From contig NC_016134.3 of the NCBI RefSeq assembly GCF_000005505.3, positions 9,468,624 to 9,532,623 of the forward strand: 64,000 nt of DNA, in the 5' to 3' direction. This DNA comes from Brachypodium distachyon. Taxonomy: Eukaryota > Streptophyta > Magnoliopsida > Poales > Poaceae. Made by a program: the position numbers and the translations under genes. A model generated the notes under the pieces. That model was not told the DNA's origin and did no database searches. It saw nothing but the letters and a program-made list of their open reading frames with translations. How positions within the stretch are numbered: position 1 is the stretch's first letter; each line of letters starts with the position of its first letter. Positions 1 through 10,445 of this stretch are shown piece after piece.

Positions 1-651
1 CTGTTCTCCACCCAGAAATCATCCAGTATGAACAAGAAACATTTACCTGTCAATGCTTTCTTCAACTTCCTTTTCAGCTTTCCACTATCTTTTTTTTTCA
101 CGGGAGGATCTTCACTATCTTTATTTTTCCCGGGAAGGTCTTCACTATCTGAATGTTCCACTTGGGTAATATCCTTGAACATTTCATCAAATATATCATC
201 CACATTGAAAGTCTCGGACGCATGAATGCACCAGATGACATCAAAAGAATTTTTGCCCTTCATGTCATACTTTATATAATCTCGAATATATCGTGCAAAC
301 TGCAAAGTTAGTCTTCCCAGACCCTGCAATGCCATGTATGCCAACCACAGAGTAGCATTTACTAGTACTACTATCACTGCTGGAACTTGATGCCTCACCA
401 TTTGGTGCCGGAGTCTGAAGCAGGTTTGCCATGATATCATTACGCAGCACCTCTCGACCAAATACCTTCCGTTTGCTAGATGTTCTAATTTTACTCCTGT
501 TATGGTTGACAATGTCTTCCGGTAAGGTCTTGCCTGCTACGTCCAAGAGAGGTGATTTCTTCACTTCACTGACGGTACTTTCTACCTTCTCTATTCTTTT
601 CTTCAAGTTCCATCTTGAGATAGCAGGGAGGATAGAATCCAACGCATGCTC
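1..651 (-). pseudogene. NLR-A, NB-ARC exon (partial, frameshifted)
   Basis: This is the nucleotide-binding exon of a CC-NBS-LRR receptor and it leaves the window at the left edge. A 3' splice site (TTCTCGCAG at 652-660) opens it. In order come a helix ending the CC region (KKRIEKVESTVSEVKK), the entry motif VFGRE, the P-loop GIHGIAGSGKT (310-342), an RNBS-A-like FDVIWCIHASETF (207-245) and kinase-2 FLFILDDFW (12-38). Right after the P-loop Thr codon one extra base (about 309) shifts the frame. RNBS-A and kinase-2 can only be read in the shifted frame, so the gene is broken between Walker A and B. Between RNBS-A and kinase-2 lies an unusual charged insert with a 30-base period (81-150; KDSEDLPGKN-like). 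The family normally acts in the cytoplasm as an ATP/ADP-switched pathogen sensor. It is probably the same gene as the CC exon at 3164-4226, with a 2.5 kb intron between. Confidence 0.85.
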
Positions 652-690
652 CTGCGAGAAGCAAAATCTTAATGAGATGACAATTACATA

Positions 691-772
691 CTCCCTCCAT
701 TCCATAAAGATTGGAGCGGCTTTGTACTAGTTCTAGTACAAAGCCGTGCCAATCTTTATGGAATGGAGGGAG
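691..772. mobile_element. Stowaway MITE in NLR-A intron
   Basis: An 82-base near-perfect palindrome starts CTCCCTCCATTCC and ends with its reverse complement. It is flanked by TA on both sides (689-690 and 773-774), the Stowaway/mariner target duplication. The same subfamily (core AAAGATTGGCACGGCTTT) recurs at 23853-23934. It lies just upstream of the splice acceptor of the NB-ARC exon, so it is intronic in NLR-A. Confidence 0.9.
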
Positions 773-1559
773 TATCTACTAAATAAAGTATATATGTGAC
801 TATAGTGCAGAACACATTAATTGGGAATCACTATTGTCACAAAAATGGTTGTGCAGAAGAAGAAAAATCCACAAAAACTTTTTTTTTTCTCAAACACACA
901 TTTAAAACACACCTCGTTTGGTATTAGAAGAATGCTGAGATGGTGCAAAAATAAAGCTAAACCAAGCAAAGAACACGAACAAATAAGAAACCAAAATGGC
1001 CCAAGCTAACAAAATTAACCCTATGAAAATTTCTATGTACTTAGCAAATTTGGAAAAGGGATGTTTTATCTATGGAGCATTTTGATCCATGTATTCCTTG
1101 TATATGAATCTTCTTTTCTCGCCACATTGTGTGATATACCTTACATAAAAATTAAAAATTATATATCTTTTTCCCGCCATGATAAATTGTATGACTTTTG
1201 CAACAACGTACTGTATATGTGTAATATTCTTAACTTACAAGACCATAGTGGTTCAAACGGATCATGAAGTGGACACATGGTTCGAAAGATATGCATTACA
1301 AAACCATAATCTAAAGAATGGGACAATAAAATCTATTCTCGCGGTTTACTTTGCCTGTTCTGCGTATGTTGGAAACATGCTTGTATGGGCACTTGGGACA
1401 TTTCCATCAAACACAAAGCATGCATGCAAGTGGACATGAAGTTTGGTGGCGGTGGTATCACAGAAGCTACGAGGAATTATTACACAAGTTGGAAAAAAAG
1501 GAAGCTGAGGAGCACACAAACAGGAGATCAAGAAAGGAGTCACTAGTCTCGGCAGGTGT
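773..1559. other. NLR-A intron, AT-rich, no feature seen
   Basis: AT-rich sequence inside the presumed NLR-A intron. Short open frames here show no recognisable protein. I see no repeat structure beyond simple A/T runs. Confidence 0.4.
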
Positions 1560-2207
1560 GGTGCTCTTTGGTGCAGGGTCCTATGGTGCGGGGCTCTGGG
1601 TGTTGTGTCGCTGGCCTCTTGCGCAGCGTGCACCAGCAGGTTTGGGCATGGACGGCGGCTCTCCTCCAATGATGGCGACTTCTGGTTATGCGGTGCGGGC
1701 TGTCCTTGCGGCAGTCTGGATGTGGTGCTCGCAGTGCTTCGGGCGAAAGATTTGCACAGCCTCTGTCTGTGCTGACGGCAGCGACGCTTTCGGGCGCCGC
1801 TCTCTTCCTTGGTGGCACCGTCGTGAAGCCTCGGCATTCTTGCATCCCATGGAAAAATCACCCCGGGCGAAAGCCCAAATTCCAGCGGCGCTGGTTTGCT
1901 CGACGACGGCATCTTTAGGCGTCGTTTACCTTTCGGGAGGCATCGAGTTTGGGGTTCTTTCTTTCTGTGGCCCGTTTGATTGCGTCGTTGTCGTTGTTGT
2001 ATTGTTGTTTGTCTTCGGGCGCGGCTGGACCGGTCTGGTCTGGTTGTGATCCGATCTAGTGCTTGCTAGGTTGTGTGGCCTTGTGTTGGTTGTAAGGTTT
2101 TCGGGTCCGGTTTTCCTCATAAACTGAACCACTTTCCCACTGTCGGATTCTTCCGGCGGCGTCTTTGACAATAAATATAACCCGCTAACGGTTGTTTCGT
2201 CAAAAAA
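1560..2207 (+). mobile_element. Probable LINE 3' end fragment
   Basis: A GC-richer 650-base block in the AT-rich intron. It ends at a LINE-like tail, GTTTCGTCAAAAAAG (about 2192-2207), similar to the GTCGAAAAAAAA and TTCGAAAAAAA tails of the LINEs elsewhere in this window. The T/G-rich stretch before it (from about 1975) looks like the 3' UTR of plant L1-like elements. Open frames on both strands are long but resemble no protein I know, so I treat them as chance frames. It could instead be a gene fragment. No target duplication was found. Confidence 0.35.
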
Positions 2208-2872
2208 GAAACGAGTCACTCCGTCCAGCGATAGCGTGTCAATTCGCAGATGCAAGGTCGTGAGGGTCACAGTAAACGACAACTCTTACACGTGCGCCAG
2301 AGTAGGAGCACTCCTGGATCAGGTTCATAGGAGAGAGGGAAAAAATAGGAGGGAAAATTTTCAGCGAAAATAATAGAGCGAAATTTTGGGCAAAAATAGA
2401 AGAGAGAAATTTTACTCCAGTGTGCCGCCAATAAAATGCCAGCTATTGCTGAAAGATAGTAATGGTCAGATGATAAAGCATTTGTTATTTCTACAAAAAA
2501 ACTGACTGGGTAATCACCGGCGTGAAAGTCAACCCACCTGAATATATTAACCCAAAGCAAGAGTTTACACTACTTGTAATTGTCAGCTATTTACACTAAT
2601 AGCCTTGTGTTCTCAGTACACAGTCAGGTACTAGGTCACACTGTCTTTTTTTTTTGCGGGGACTAGGTCACACTGTCTTTTTTAGCAGAGGAGCCAAACT
2701 TAGTTGTCGATTCGTCAGCTAGACGGACACTAATTAAAACATGGGAAACATCATCATATATAGTTTTTACTGACATGGCACCGGCCAAAATTAGGTTTCA
2801 AGTGACTATGCAGTGTGCTCTCTATGCCTATGGTTCACTAGTATTTATGAAGCTTTTTGTGCATGCCATACA
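2208..2872. other. NLR-A intron, no feature seen
   Basis: AT-rich intronic sequence with a small direct repeat (two copies of TAGGTCACACTGTCTTTTTT, about 2634-2682). No gene or mobile element recognised. Confidence 0.4.
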
Positions 2873-2985
2873 CTCCCTCCGTCTCATATTAAATGACTCA
2901 AATTTTCTCAAATAAGGATGTTTTTATACTTAAAAAGCGTCTAGATAGATGTAATAAAAAGTCACTTAATATGGGACGTTGGGAG
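2873..2985. mobile_element. Stowaway-type MITE
   Basis: Starts CTCCCTCCGTCTCATATTAA and ends with the imperfect reverse complement (TTAATATGGGACGTTGGGAG). The right flank is TA; the left flank reads CA, so one side of the TA duplication has probably mutated. The internal sequence AAAGCGTCTAGATAGATG is typical of grass Stowaway MITEs. It lies inside the NLR-A intron. Confidence 0.8.
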
Positions 2986-3163
2986 TAATACCTATCTTCT
3001 ACTTCTGGGAGTACATACCACTGAGATGACCGGTTATACGGACCTATCACTCTGGATATACTCCACCCTTTTTTTGTGCAAACACTTCTTCCTCTAGCTT
3101 ACAAGCACTAACATAGAAGTATAATGCATCTATATATAAGGAGTGGGTGATGGAATTTGGTAC

Positions 3164-4226
3164 CTGGTAACTTGTAATGCCAACCACCTCATAGGACCAA
3201 TCTCGGTAATAACGAAGAAACTCAACTGCAGCGACTAACACGTATGATGTGGATTTACAACAGTTGCTGAAGAAGTTGAATAAGCTGGAGCAGCAAGAGA
3301 GCCATCGCCCAGAGGAATTCAAGGCCAAGGGGAAAACATTGGTAGCAACAGGAACTGGTTCGACCGAGGGGGCATCACTAGTAGTCACTGGAACCGGTTC
3401 AACCAAGGGCACAACAGTAGAGGTAGAGGGAGTATCACTGACAGCCATGGGAAGTATCTTGTCTATGGGCGCATCACCAGTTTTAACAGGAGGTGGTGGA
3501 GGTCGCTCGTGTGAGTGTGCATCAGTAGTCCTGTATGATGGAAGTATACCATTAGGACCATTATCGCCAGCTGGCCTGTTTTGGAACCAAAAAAAGAACA
3601 AGTTCCATATCAACTGCGGTAGCCAGGCTGACCAATCTGAGGTCACACAACGAAAGCAATTCCTTGCCCACTGAAGTAGCGAAGCTGATCCGCTTCTGAT
3701 GCTGCTTACAATCCCCAACCACTGTATGATGAAGTTGAAGGAGTTGGGCCAGCGAGGTGACCAATCTGAGGTCACATAACCAAAGCAATTCTTTGCCCAC
3801 TGAAGTAGCGGAGCTGATCTGCTCTGAATGATGCGTGCAACCCACTTGCAACAAGAAATAAAGGTGGCCGCAGTGCCATACAGGTGTTGCCAATCCGGCG
3901 ATATTCCATGAGATCAAGAATGTCTTCTGCTTCATACCGAGCATGCCACAGAATGCCCGCCATCTTGTCAAGGGTGGCCACTGCATCAGAATCCACTTTC
4001 TTGGCTCCTCTACGCAGCATCCTCTCTGCATCTATGGCATGCGCAGTCTTCTTCAGTTCAGGGATGATGCTGATCTCCAGCTCCACTAGCTTCTGCGATG
4101 CGTCGAAGCCGAGGTAGGATATGATTTTGGTCAGGACCATCCCAACACGGTGATGGCGGGGGAGAGCAACCATCCCAACACGGTTAGACCCCAGCCAGCC
4201 GCAGCGACATTCCAGCCAGTGGCCAT
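3164..4226 (-). pseudogene. NLR-A, coiled-coil (Rx-N) exon, frameshifted
   Basis: The probable start ATG is at 4226 (MATGWNVAAAGWG...), because this N-terminus leads into LGWLLSPAI, matching VGWVASPIIS of NLR-B. A frameshift near 4145 then moves the reading into the frame holding the Rx-type coiled coil (SYLGFDASQKLVELE) and the EDVID-like segment ARYEAEDILDLMEY. Later the linker to the NB domain switches frame again and ends LNFFSNCCKSTS...RDWSYEVVGITSYQ at a clean donor (CAG/GTACCA, exon end 3164). The linker contains a 129-base tandem duplication (3630 and 3759 onward). The next exon is most likely 651-1. The CC domain normally mediates signalling and partner contacts; with two or more frameshifts this copy cannot make a full receptor. 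Confidence 0.75.
3630..3845. repeat. 129-bp tandem duplication in NLR-A linker
   Basis: GACCAATCTGAGGTCACA begins at 3630 and again at 3759, a spacing of exactly 129 bases (43 codons). Similarity continues through GAAGTAGCG(A/G)AGCTGATC. The second copy is partial and fades near 3845. The length is a multiple of three, so the duplication itself would not have shifted the frame. Confidence 0.8.
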
Positions 4227-5469
4227 GGAAGGGATCGGAGGCGGGAACAGGGGTTACCAGAGGGGAGGACGAAACCAGCGATAAGCTAGCCTAAGCATGC
4301 ATGAATGAGGTCTTAGGAGAACTCATTGATGCCTTGTACTACACATATACTAGTATGACTTGCACTGCAGGCAAGCTTCAAGGCTGCTTCTCATCCATCC
4401 ATCACATTATAGTACTATAAAGCTGTAGCTAGTAACACGGTTATTATCACGACTTGGGGAAAGTTATAACAGTCAATAAATAAGGAACAAACATAATGCT
4501 TAATTTATGGACCACCACAGCAAGTTAAAAGGCACTTTGATACTTAAAAAAACACTTTGTTGCACCTGATATTATAATAAACTGTGTGCTAGGCCTGTTG
4601 CATGCATTCTATCCTGGACCTGGAATTTCTGCAAGGAAAATGAAAATTCTTGAGCCAACTTGACATCCATCGATCTGCACGCATCAGACATTAATTGATT
4701 ATAGCTAGCTTCCTGGTGGTGAGTACATGCGCCGGTGGTTTTGCAGTACACACAAGAGTTATTTATCAGACATTGGTTAATGGAGTGGACACACATTGCT
4801 TCTTTTTTGCAAATATATTTCTGGTTTCTCAGTCCAACTTGCAATATACTATGCTTGCTCTCCTGCTTTAGCTATAAAATGTGTATTAGGTAAAGCTTTT
4901 GCCTTTCCATCAAACAAGACTTAAGCATGCACATTCTACCAAGGTAGGTTCAGCGCAATTTCTGATGAATCATCGCATCAGTCATCATTCAGTTCCTTTG
5001 ACAACTTCCCATCACCTGCTCCAGCTAGCAGTACAACTTTCAGCAGCTTCTCCGATGCATCAGAGCTGATATAGGTGGAGAACGTGGAGTTCCAGCAGCA
5101 GTGTGAGGAGGAGCTTAATTTCTTGGAACCACAAACTAGCCAGGCCGGAGTGTAATTCCCTGCAGCACAAATGACCACTGCACCAGCTATACTAGCCCAG
5201 GCTAGCAGTGCGAGTCTGAATGAACACTGGATATATGTAACCATGTGGTAAACGGCAGTGTACCTGATATATGTACATCGATGTACTAGGCTTGCTGGAA
5301 GGATGCAGTACTACTCTGCAAGGAAAAATGACAAGAGGGCAATATCTTAGTGCGAACATTCCATGTGGCATAGCATTCTTCTTTATTTAAAGGCATAACT
5401 AAAAGCACCTTAAATTCACGCAGCACATAGTCAGTCATGAGTGTTCGTCATATATAGCAGCTAGCAAGA
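4227..5469. other. NLR-A upstream region, no gene seen
   Basis: AT-rich sequence upstream (minus-strand sense) of the NLR-A CC exon. I see no convincing coding region. It probably belongs to a 5' UTR intron, because the presumed 5' non-coding module lies further up at 6080-6370. Confidence 0.4.
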
Positions 5470-5990
5470 ATGGCCTCAGATTTAAGTGGGAGGAAGCTTT
5501 CGTGCACTCACCCACTCCATAAAGAATTCATCCCTATCCAGCAGCACCTTGTTGAGAACAATAATATATCCTGCAAGTGCTTCAAAACCGAGAGCACGCC
5601 CCTAGTATACTAAATTACTAATCCCTCCTCGATATGTTGCAAGACCTCATTGTCACTTCGCCGTCGACATGCTTTCATTTGATTAATCCTTGCAGCGGAG
5701 CTGTTTAAATTACTCCATGGATACCTCGAACCCGACGAGCATCGACTCTGAAAGTACTCCCAGGATTACTGCTCCTGGAAATTGGTGCATGTCCATGTAT
5801 GCGTGTCAGAAATCTTATACCTATGCTCATCCACTGAACGTACTGCATAGAAGAAGAATCAATGTCGAACAGAATAATACGGAGTACAATATCCCGTGTA
5901 TACTTGTAACAGAAACGTGATGCGAATGCGAAAGGAAGTAGTGAGCCCCCGTACTCACAGATTAAGCGTTGCAAACCACGCAGATAGATC
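5470..5990 (-). repeat. NLR upstream segment, paralogous to 16965-17600
   Basis: The block from CACTCACCCACTCCATAAAG to the end of this interval aligns along its length with about 16970-17600 upstream of NLR-B. Shared stretches include GAGAACAATAATA, GTGCTTCAAAACCGAGAG, AAGACCTCATTGTCA and AACGTGATGCGAAATGC-like sequence. Both copies sit at the same place relative to their NLR, so the duplication that made NLR-A and NLR-B included this upstream DNA. No ORF is conserved between the copies, which suggests an intron or promoter role. Confidence 0.7.
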
Positions 5991-6079
5991 AATCATCAAT
6001 CCCATCCCGACGGCGGCGGCGGCGGCCACGGGATCCAGCTGCTCCGCGCGCCTGATGCCAACCTAATAAGACATGTAAC

Positions 6080-6370
6080 TGCAAGAACTTGGAGAGAGGA
6101 GACAAAACCTAAGACAAAGTCCCAGGGCTCGTTCGTTCGTGCTGACCTGTCGGAACCCCCGTGTGCGCGTGCGCCGCCGACCGGCCGGGGGTCGGCTGCG
6201 GCCGCCGGACCGGAATCCCGCCCGCCGCCGCCGCCGCCGGGCATCATCGGAGGGCAGACGCGTCGGTGGGCTTCCAACCGGCTCCTCTGTCTGTAGACCA
6301 GAGGAGCTTGTATGGGCTGCGTCGATGTAATGGGCCTTTAGATTTTTTTTTTTACATCCAGACTAATTTC
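6080..6370 (-). promoter_or_regulatory. NLR 5' non-coding module, copy A
   Basis: One of four copies of a conserved block (others 17985-18430, 38130-38560 and 43985-44400). Shared features in order on the plus strand are AAAACCTAAGACA, a TTCGTGCTGAC stretch, a GC-rich CGCCGG section, then ATGGGCC motifs. The minus strand therefore carries GGCCCAT sites, common in plant promoters and early 5' exons. Its place upstream of NLR-A and, in another copy, of NLR-B suggests promoter plus first non-coding exon. I infer this from position and conservation; no transcript evidence is available. Confidence 0.6.
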
Positions 6371-6448
6371 TAGATGGGCCCTGCAATTCGAACGAGAAGA
6401 TTTCCCTTCGCGCCGAAACAGCACAAGGATTGAAGCCGCGCGCCAACA

Positions 6449-8511
6449 TTTTTTTTCGACGATCCATTAAAAGAATTGGAATGTACAGGTCAGAATAGAA
6501 TATCAGCAGCAGAGAAACAACAAACACAGGGAGGAGGGAGACAACAACAAAAAATAACAGAGAATACAGGGGAACAAGAAAGCAACTCAGGCGGCCGGAC
6601 CTGGTGAAAGAAAAGTTGCCCAATCATTCTAAACCAATGACACCTTTAAGACCCGTGAGGCGCCAGAAACGCAGCTCCTCCAAAGTGGCATCCACGATAT
6701 CATCAAGAGGCTACGCCACAGAATTGAACGACCTCTGGTTCCTCTCCAACCAAATATGCCACCAAACCGCCATGACCAAGGAATTAAAAGCAAGCCGCCC
6801 CCGCTTGGAAGTAAACGTGGCCGCAGAGGAGGACCACCAATCGGTCAGCGAGGCTGTGGAAGCCAAAGGAGCCAAATCCATGGAGAAATTGAAACGCAAC
6901 AGCACCGGGCGCCAAATTAGCCTGGTGATCGAACAAGTAACGAGCAGGTCAAGGGCAGTTTCAGGTGCACTGTAGCAGAACCGACAATTTGGATCATGAG
7001 GAATCTTGCGAATTGCGAGTCTGTCGGCAGTCAAGCATTTTCCGAGACAGCAGAGCCAAGCGAAGAACTGAAATTTCGGCGGCACACGACATTGCCACAC
7101 AAGCTTGAACTCCGAGGAGAGGATCCTGCCCTTGAACTGAATGAGATATGCGCTGCGAGCATTGTACAAGCCAGATGGAGAGAATTTCCAGATTAAACGG
7201 TCAGGCTCAGCGCTCAGATTGATAAGCTGTAATCTGTTCCACAAGGTGACGAATTCAGTCAGCACAGCAGCATGGGGATTTTCCTTAATGGCGCTGATCC
7301 AAGATTGGTTAACAAGCGCCACATGAACAGAGGACGCATGTCTTCTGGAGTGGCAGAAAAGGTTGGGAAAAACATGCTTGAGGGGAATGCCGTCGCACCA
7401 GGGATCAGACCAGAAGGAAGCCGTCTGACCATCGCCAATGAGGACATGGACACAGGCATCAAAGAGACCTCTGGCGTTGGAATCTGAAGAGGAAATCCAG
7501 TCCCGAGTGGCAATATCACTCCAATGCTTCCATAGCCAACGAACTCTGAGAGCTGTGCCATGCGAGGAAAGGCAGGAGATCCCCAGGCCACCAAGGGATT
7601 TAGGCACACAAATTTTCTTCCAGGAGACCAAGCATCTAGAGCCATGAGCATAGTCAGTACCAGACCAAAGGAAACCTCTACGGATCTTGTCAATTTGCTT
7701 GATAACCCAAGTCGGCTGCTCCATGGATATCATCTGATAGGTAGGAAGGGAGGAGAGCATAGAGTTGATGAGCACTAAGCGACCGGCCTTAGAGAGGAAC
7801 TGCCCTTGCGATCCCGCAAGCTTCTTGGCAAATTTGTCAATCAAAGGCTGGTAATCACTTCTTTTCAGACGGCCAGTGGAGAGCGGCATGCCGAGGTAGA
7901 CGCAAGGAAAAGACTCTAAGCGGCAAGGTAGGAATTGTTGGACTGGCAACAAGATAGAGTCATCACAGCGGATCTTCGTAATCGTGCTTTTAGACATGTT
8001 AACACGCAGGCCAGAGGCATTGCCGAAAAGGTCGAGAATAGAGGCAGCAGCATTGGCTTCAGAGGCAGTAGGCTCGATGAAGAGCATAACATCATCCGCA
8101 AACATGGAGAAGCGGCAGGGCATGACGGTGTTGGTGAAATTTGAGAAGAGCCCCACGGAATCTGCCAGCTGGAACAATCAACCGAGGCAGTCCATAGCGA
8201 TGACAAATAAAAGGGGGGAGAGCGGATCGCCTTGTTGGAGCCCGCGGCGGTGCACAATTGCCTGAGAGAAAATCTGGTTAACGCAAATCTTAGTAGAGGC
8301 TGATCTGAGAAGCAAGGAGATCCAATCGCGCCATCTCGCTGGAAAACCTCTGAACTGCAAAATCTTGATAAGGAATTGCCAGGACACCATGTCGAAAGCT
8401 TTTGAAATGTCAGGCTTGAGGAGAAGGGAGGGGCAATGCTTCCTATGTAACAACTTGGTCCAGTGCCGAACGGAGAAAAAATTGTCATGGATGCTACGTC
8501 CGGTTATGAAA
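6449..8511 (-). pseudogene. LINE A: 5'-truncated L1-like reverse transcriptase
   Basis: A non-LTR retrotransposon that keeps only the later part of ORF2. Reading downwards, it starts inside the RT domain at FITGRSIHDNFF and continues through KAFDMVSW, GDPLSPLLF, the catalytic MFADDVMLF, the thumb (FPCVYLGMPLS), and a C-terminal zf-RVT with RFCYSAPE. One frame covers it all, with a single TGA at 8178-8180 just after AMDCLG. The 3' UTR ends in the tail GTCGAAAAAAAA (plus strand T-run 6449-6456). The 5' junction at about 8511 is abrupt, typical of incomplete reverse transcription, and joins gypsy sequence. I could not find matching target duplications, so deletion after insertion is possible. 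Confidence 0.85.
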
Positions 8512-8895
8512 GACAACGAGAAAGAAGAGAGAGGTGGGGCGGAGCTGCGCAACCCGGAGCTGGTACGCCGCCATGAGTGCATGGAGAAAGAGGGAGTACG
8601 GAGGTACCAGCCCGGCGAGTATGAAGCGGGCAAACACCCGAACGTCGTTGTCCTGGTGGTCACCGCCGACGGGGAAGACGAGCGTCTCGCCGTACTCGTT
8701 GAACGGGGAAGCGACGGCGTGCCGGATCTTGTCGAGCCCCTCGTCGTTGTAGCCGGGCTTGAAGAAGGCCCACGTGGCCCTCAACTCCCGGTTCTTCTGG
8801 TCCTTCTCCGAGAGAGGCTTCTTGGGAGCCTTCTCGCCTTTGTCATCCGCAGACCTCTTGGAGCCTTTCCCTCTCTTGGGGGCTGTGGGCGCCAT
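8512..8895 (-). CDS. Antisense ORF of a gypsy element (PF04195-like), 3'-truncated
   Basis: The minus-strand frame starts MAPTAPKRGKGSKRS at 8895, with a Lys/Arg-rich N-terminus. It runs into FNEYGETLVFPVGG and VRVFARFILAGLVPPYSLFL, then LMAAYQLRVAQLRPTS. This resembles the 'putative gypsy type transposon' domain found in grass Ty3/gypsy elements. It lies opposite to the orientation of the adjacent PPT and LTR, so it is an antisense gene in the element's 3' region. LINE A interrupts it near 8511, and the last residues before its stop are LINE-derived. Function in the family is unknown. I recognise the family by similarity of pattern only. Confidence 0.6.
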
Positions 8896-9000
8896 GGGGA
8901 ATGTGGGCGGAGACTAGCGGGATTCAGGGGCGCAAGGAAGAATGGGGATGAGAAAGAAGGGCTGGGGGCTAAGTGTTTGCTCCTCAGCACATCGGTGGGG

Positions 9001-9007
9001 TTTTATA
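9001..9007 (-). promoter_or_regulatory. TATA box for the antisense gypsy ORF
   Basis: The minus strand reads TACTATAAAACCCC, placing TATAAAA about 106 bases upstream of the ATG at 8895. No in-frame ATG intervenes. This spacing fits a plant core promoter and supports the antisense ORF as a real transcription unit in the intact element. Confidence 0.5.
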
Positions 9008-9301
9008 GTACCCCGGCGATGAGCAACGGTCGCATCCGCACCCAACGGGTGCGCTGGGGATAACTACGCTTAAAGAGGGGGAATGCGGGACGTGGCCTTA
9101 ACCACCCGCGATTAAGAGGAGGTTAGGGCGGAAATCTCGCCCCCACCACTCTGCCCGTAACGGCGGAGTCCTTGGAGTAACGCATAAACGGGAACCTGAA
9201 ACAACTCGGGACCCACGCGTCGGATAAGGGCGTAGCCCGACAACCGACCACGGGTGATTTCGCCCGGGAACAGGCGTTGCCGGCCCACGCCCGGGGGCTA
9301 C

Positions 9302-10152
9302 TGTCGCACCAGTGGCACTCGGGGTACCACCGCTGCTTGAAGCGTGGGTCGCCTCACCTACTCCCCTCAAGGATAGCACCCTGGGCAGCACCGCACAAGC
9401 TGCTCGTCAAGTCACCAGCCCGGCAGGGCTAGCCGGGCTGCGGGGGTTACCCTGGAAGGCGACGAGAGAATTCCCGCCTGGGCGCCCCCCCGGGAAGGTC
9501 GCTTGCCAGGGAGGGCGTTCCCGGGCGCAGGCACTTACAACAAGGACAGTACCCAGCATGTAGAGCATCGACATCACGTGGCCGCCCCGCAGGCTCCTTG
9601 TGCGCAGGGTTGGTCAGGGCGAGGAGTGTGGCACAAGCAAGCATTTAATGCTCCGACAAAAAGGTGATTCTCCGTCCAGTCAGCCCACAGTGACTGGCCC
9701 GCAGTGAATCTAGAGCACGTACCGCCCTAGTTGCAGCGCTACGTCCCGTGCATGCAAGCCAGCGCAGCAAGGGCAAGCTGTCTAGGGTCTTTGCCCAACA
9801 CTTGTCACCCATGCACCGAGGCACCTGTGGCATCCCCTTGAGTATAAAAAGAGGAGTATCGCCAACGGTCAAAGGGTTCGGTTCTTACTAGTTTTAGCCC
9901 AGAAGTAGCAAGTAACACTTAGCAAAAAAGGAGAGAGCGTCCGGGGACTCCCCCGACAACTTGTAAACTTACAAGCTCAAAAGCAGGACACAGGGTTTTA
10001 CACCTCAGGGTGGCCCGAACCTGGGTAAAACGGTTGCATCTTTACGCTTGACATTGGCCTTGCCGGCGATCGTCGGAACGATCCCCAACGCCCACTGCCG
10101 AACCAAAAAGGGGTGCCTCGCATCCTCGGTGTCTAAGCCCCAGGCTACGACA
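9302..10152 (+). mobile_element. Ty3/gypsy 3' LTR
   Basis: An 851-base LTR runs from TGTCGCACCAG to GGCTACGACA, with the terminal inverted TG..CA of LTRs. It is preceded directly by a polypurine-like CCCGGGGGCTAC (about 9290-9301), as expected at the internal/3' LTR boundary. A TATA box (TATAAAAA, 9843-9850) and a downstream tract rich in transcription-start-like sequence lie in the second half. The pol genes and 5' LTR are absent. The right flank enters a CACTA remnant, so no 5-base target duplication can be tested. Confidence 0.75.
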
Positions 10153-10189
10153 AAATGCTTTGTATTTTCTGTGGTTTTAATTATTTTTT

Positions 10190-10445
10190 AAAAGCGATCG
10201 TTACTGATGTACCCATCATCAGTGGCGGGCGTGGAAATGTCACCGTCACTGATGATGGGTATCATCAGTAGCGGTCGGGCCGCCCGTCACTGATGATGGT
10301 ACATCAGTAACGGGCGGAGCGACCGTTACTGATCCGACCGTTACTGATGATACCCATCATTACTGGCAGGAAGTTAGTAACGGCGGCCCCGACCATTACC
10401 GATGCTGTTTTTCGACCGTTACTGATAAGCCTTTCTGTAGTAGTG
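10190..10445 (+). mobile_element. CACTA right-end remnant
   Basis: A cluster of inverted subterminal repeats (CATCAGTGGCGGGC, CCCGTCACTGATGATG, GACCGTTACTGAT) ends at CTTTCTGTAGTAGTG (10445), the CACTA terminus. The repeats match those of the complete element at 34755-36767, so the two are one family. The left end is missing and is replaced by the gypsy LTR at 10152. Confidence 0.75.

Noticed and set aside
1346..2049. Overlapping frames of 188 and 232 codons
   Set aside because: Both strands are open in a GC-rich block with no recognisable domain; better explained as a LINE 3' end fragment.
1..4226. NLR-A as two independent genes
   Set aside because: The CC exon ends at a good donor and the NB exon begins at a good acceptor in the right order and strand; one gene with a long TE-filled intron is simpler. 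Not proven.
9302..10152. Solo LTR
   Set aside because: A polypurine tract and internal gypsy sequence precede it, so it is a 3' LTR of a truncated element.
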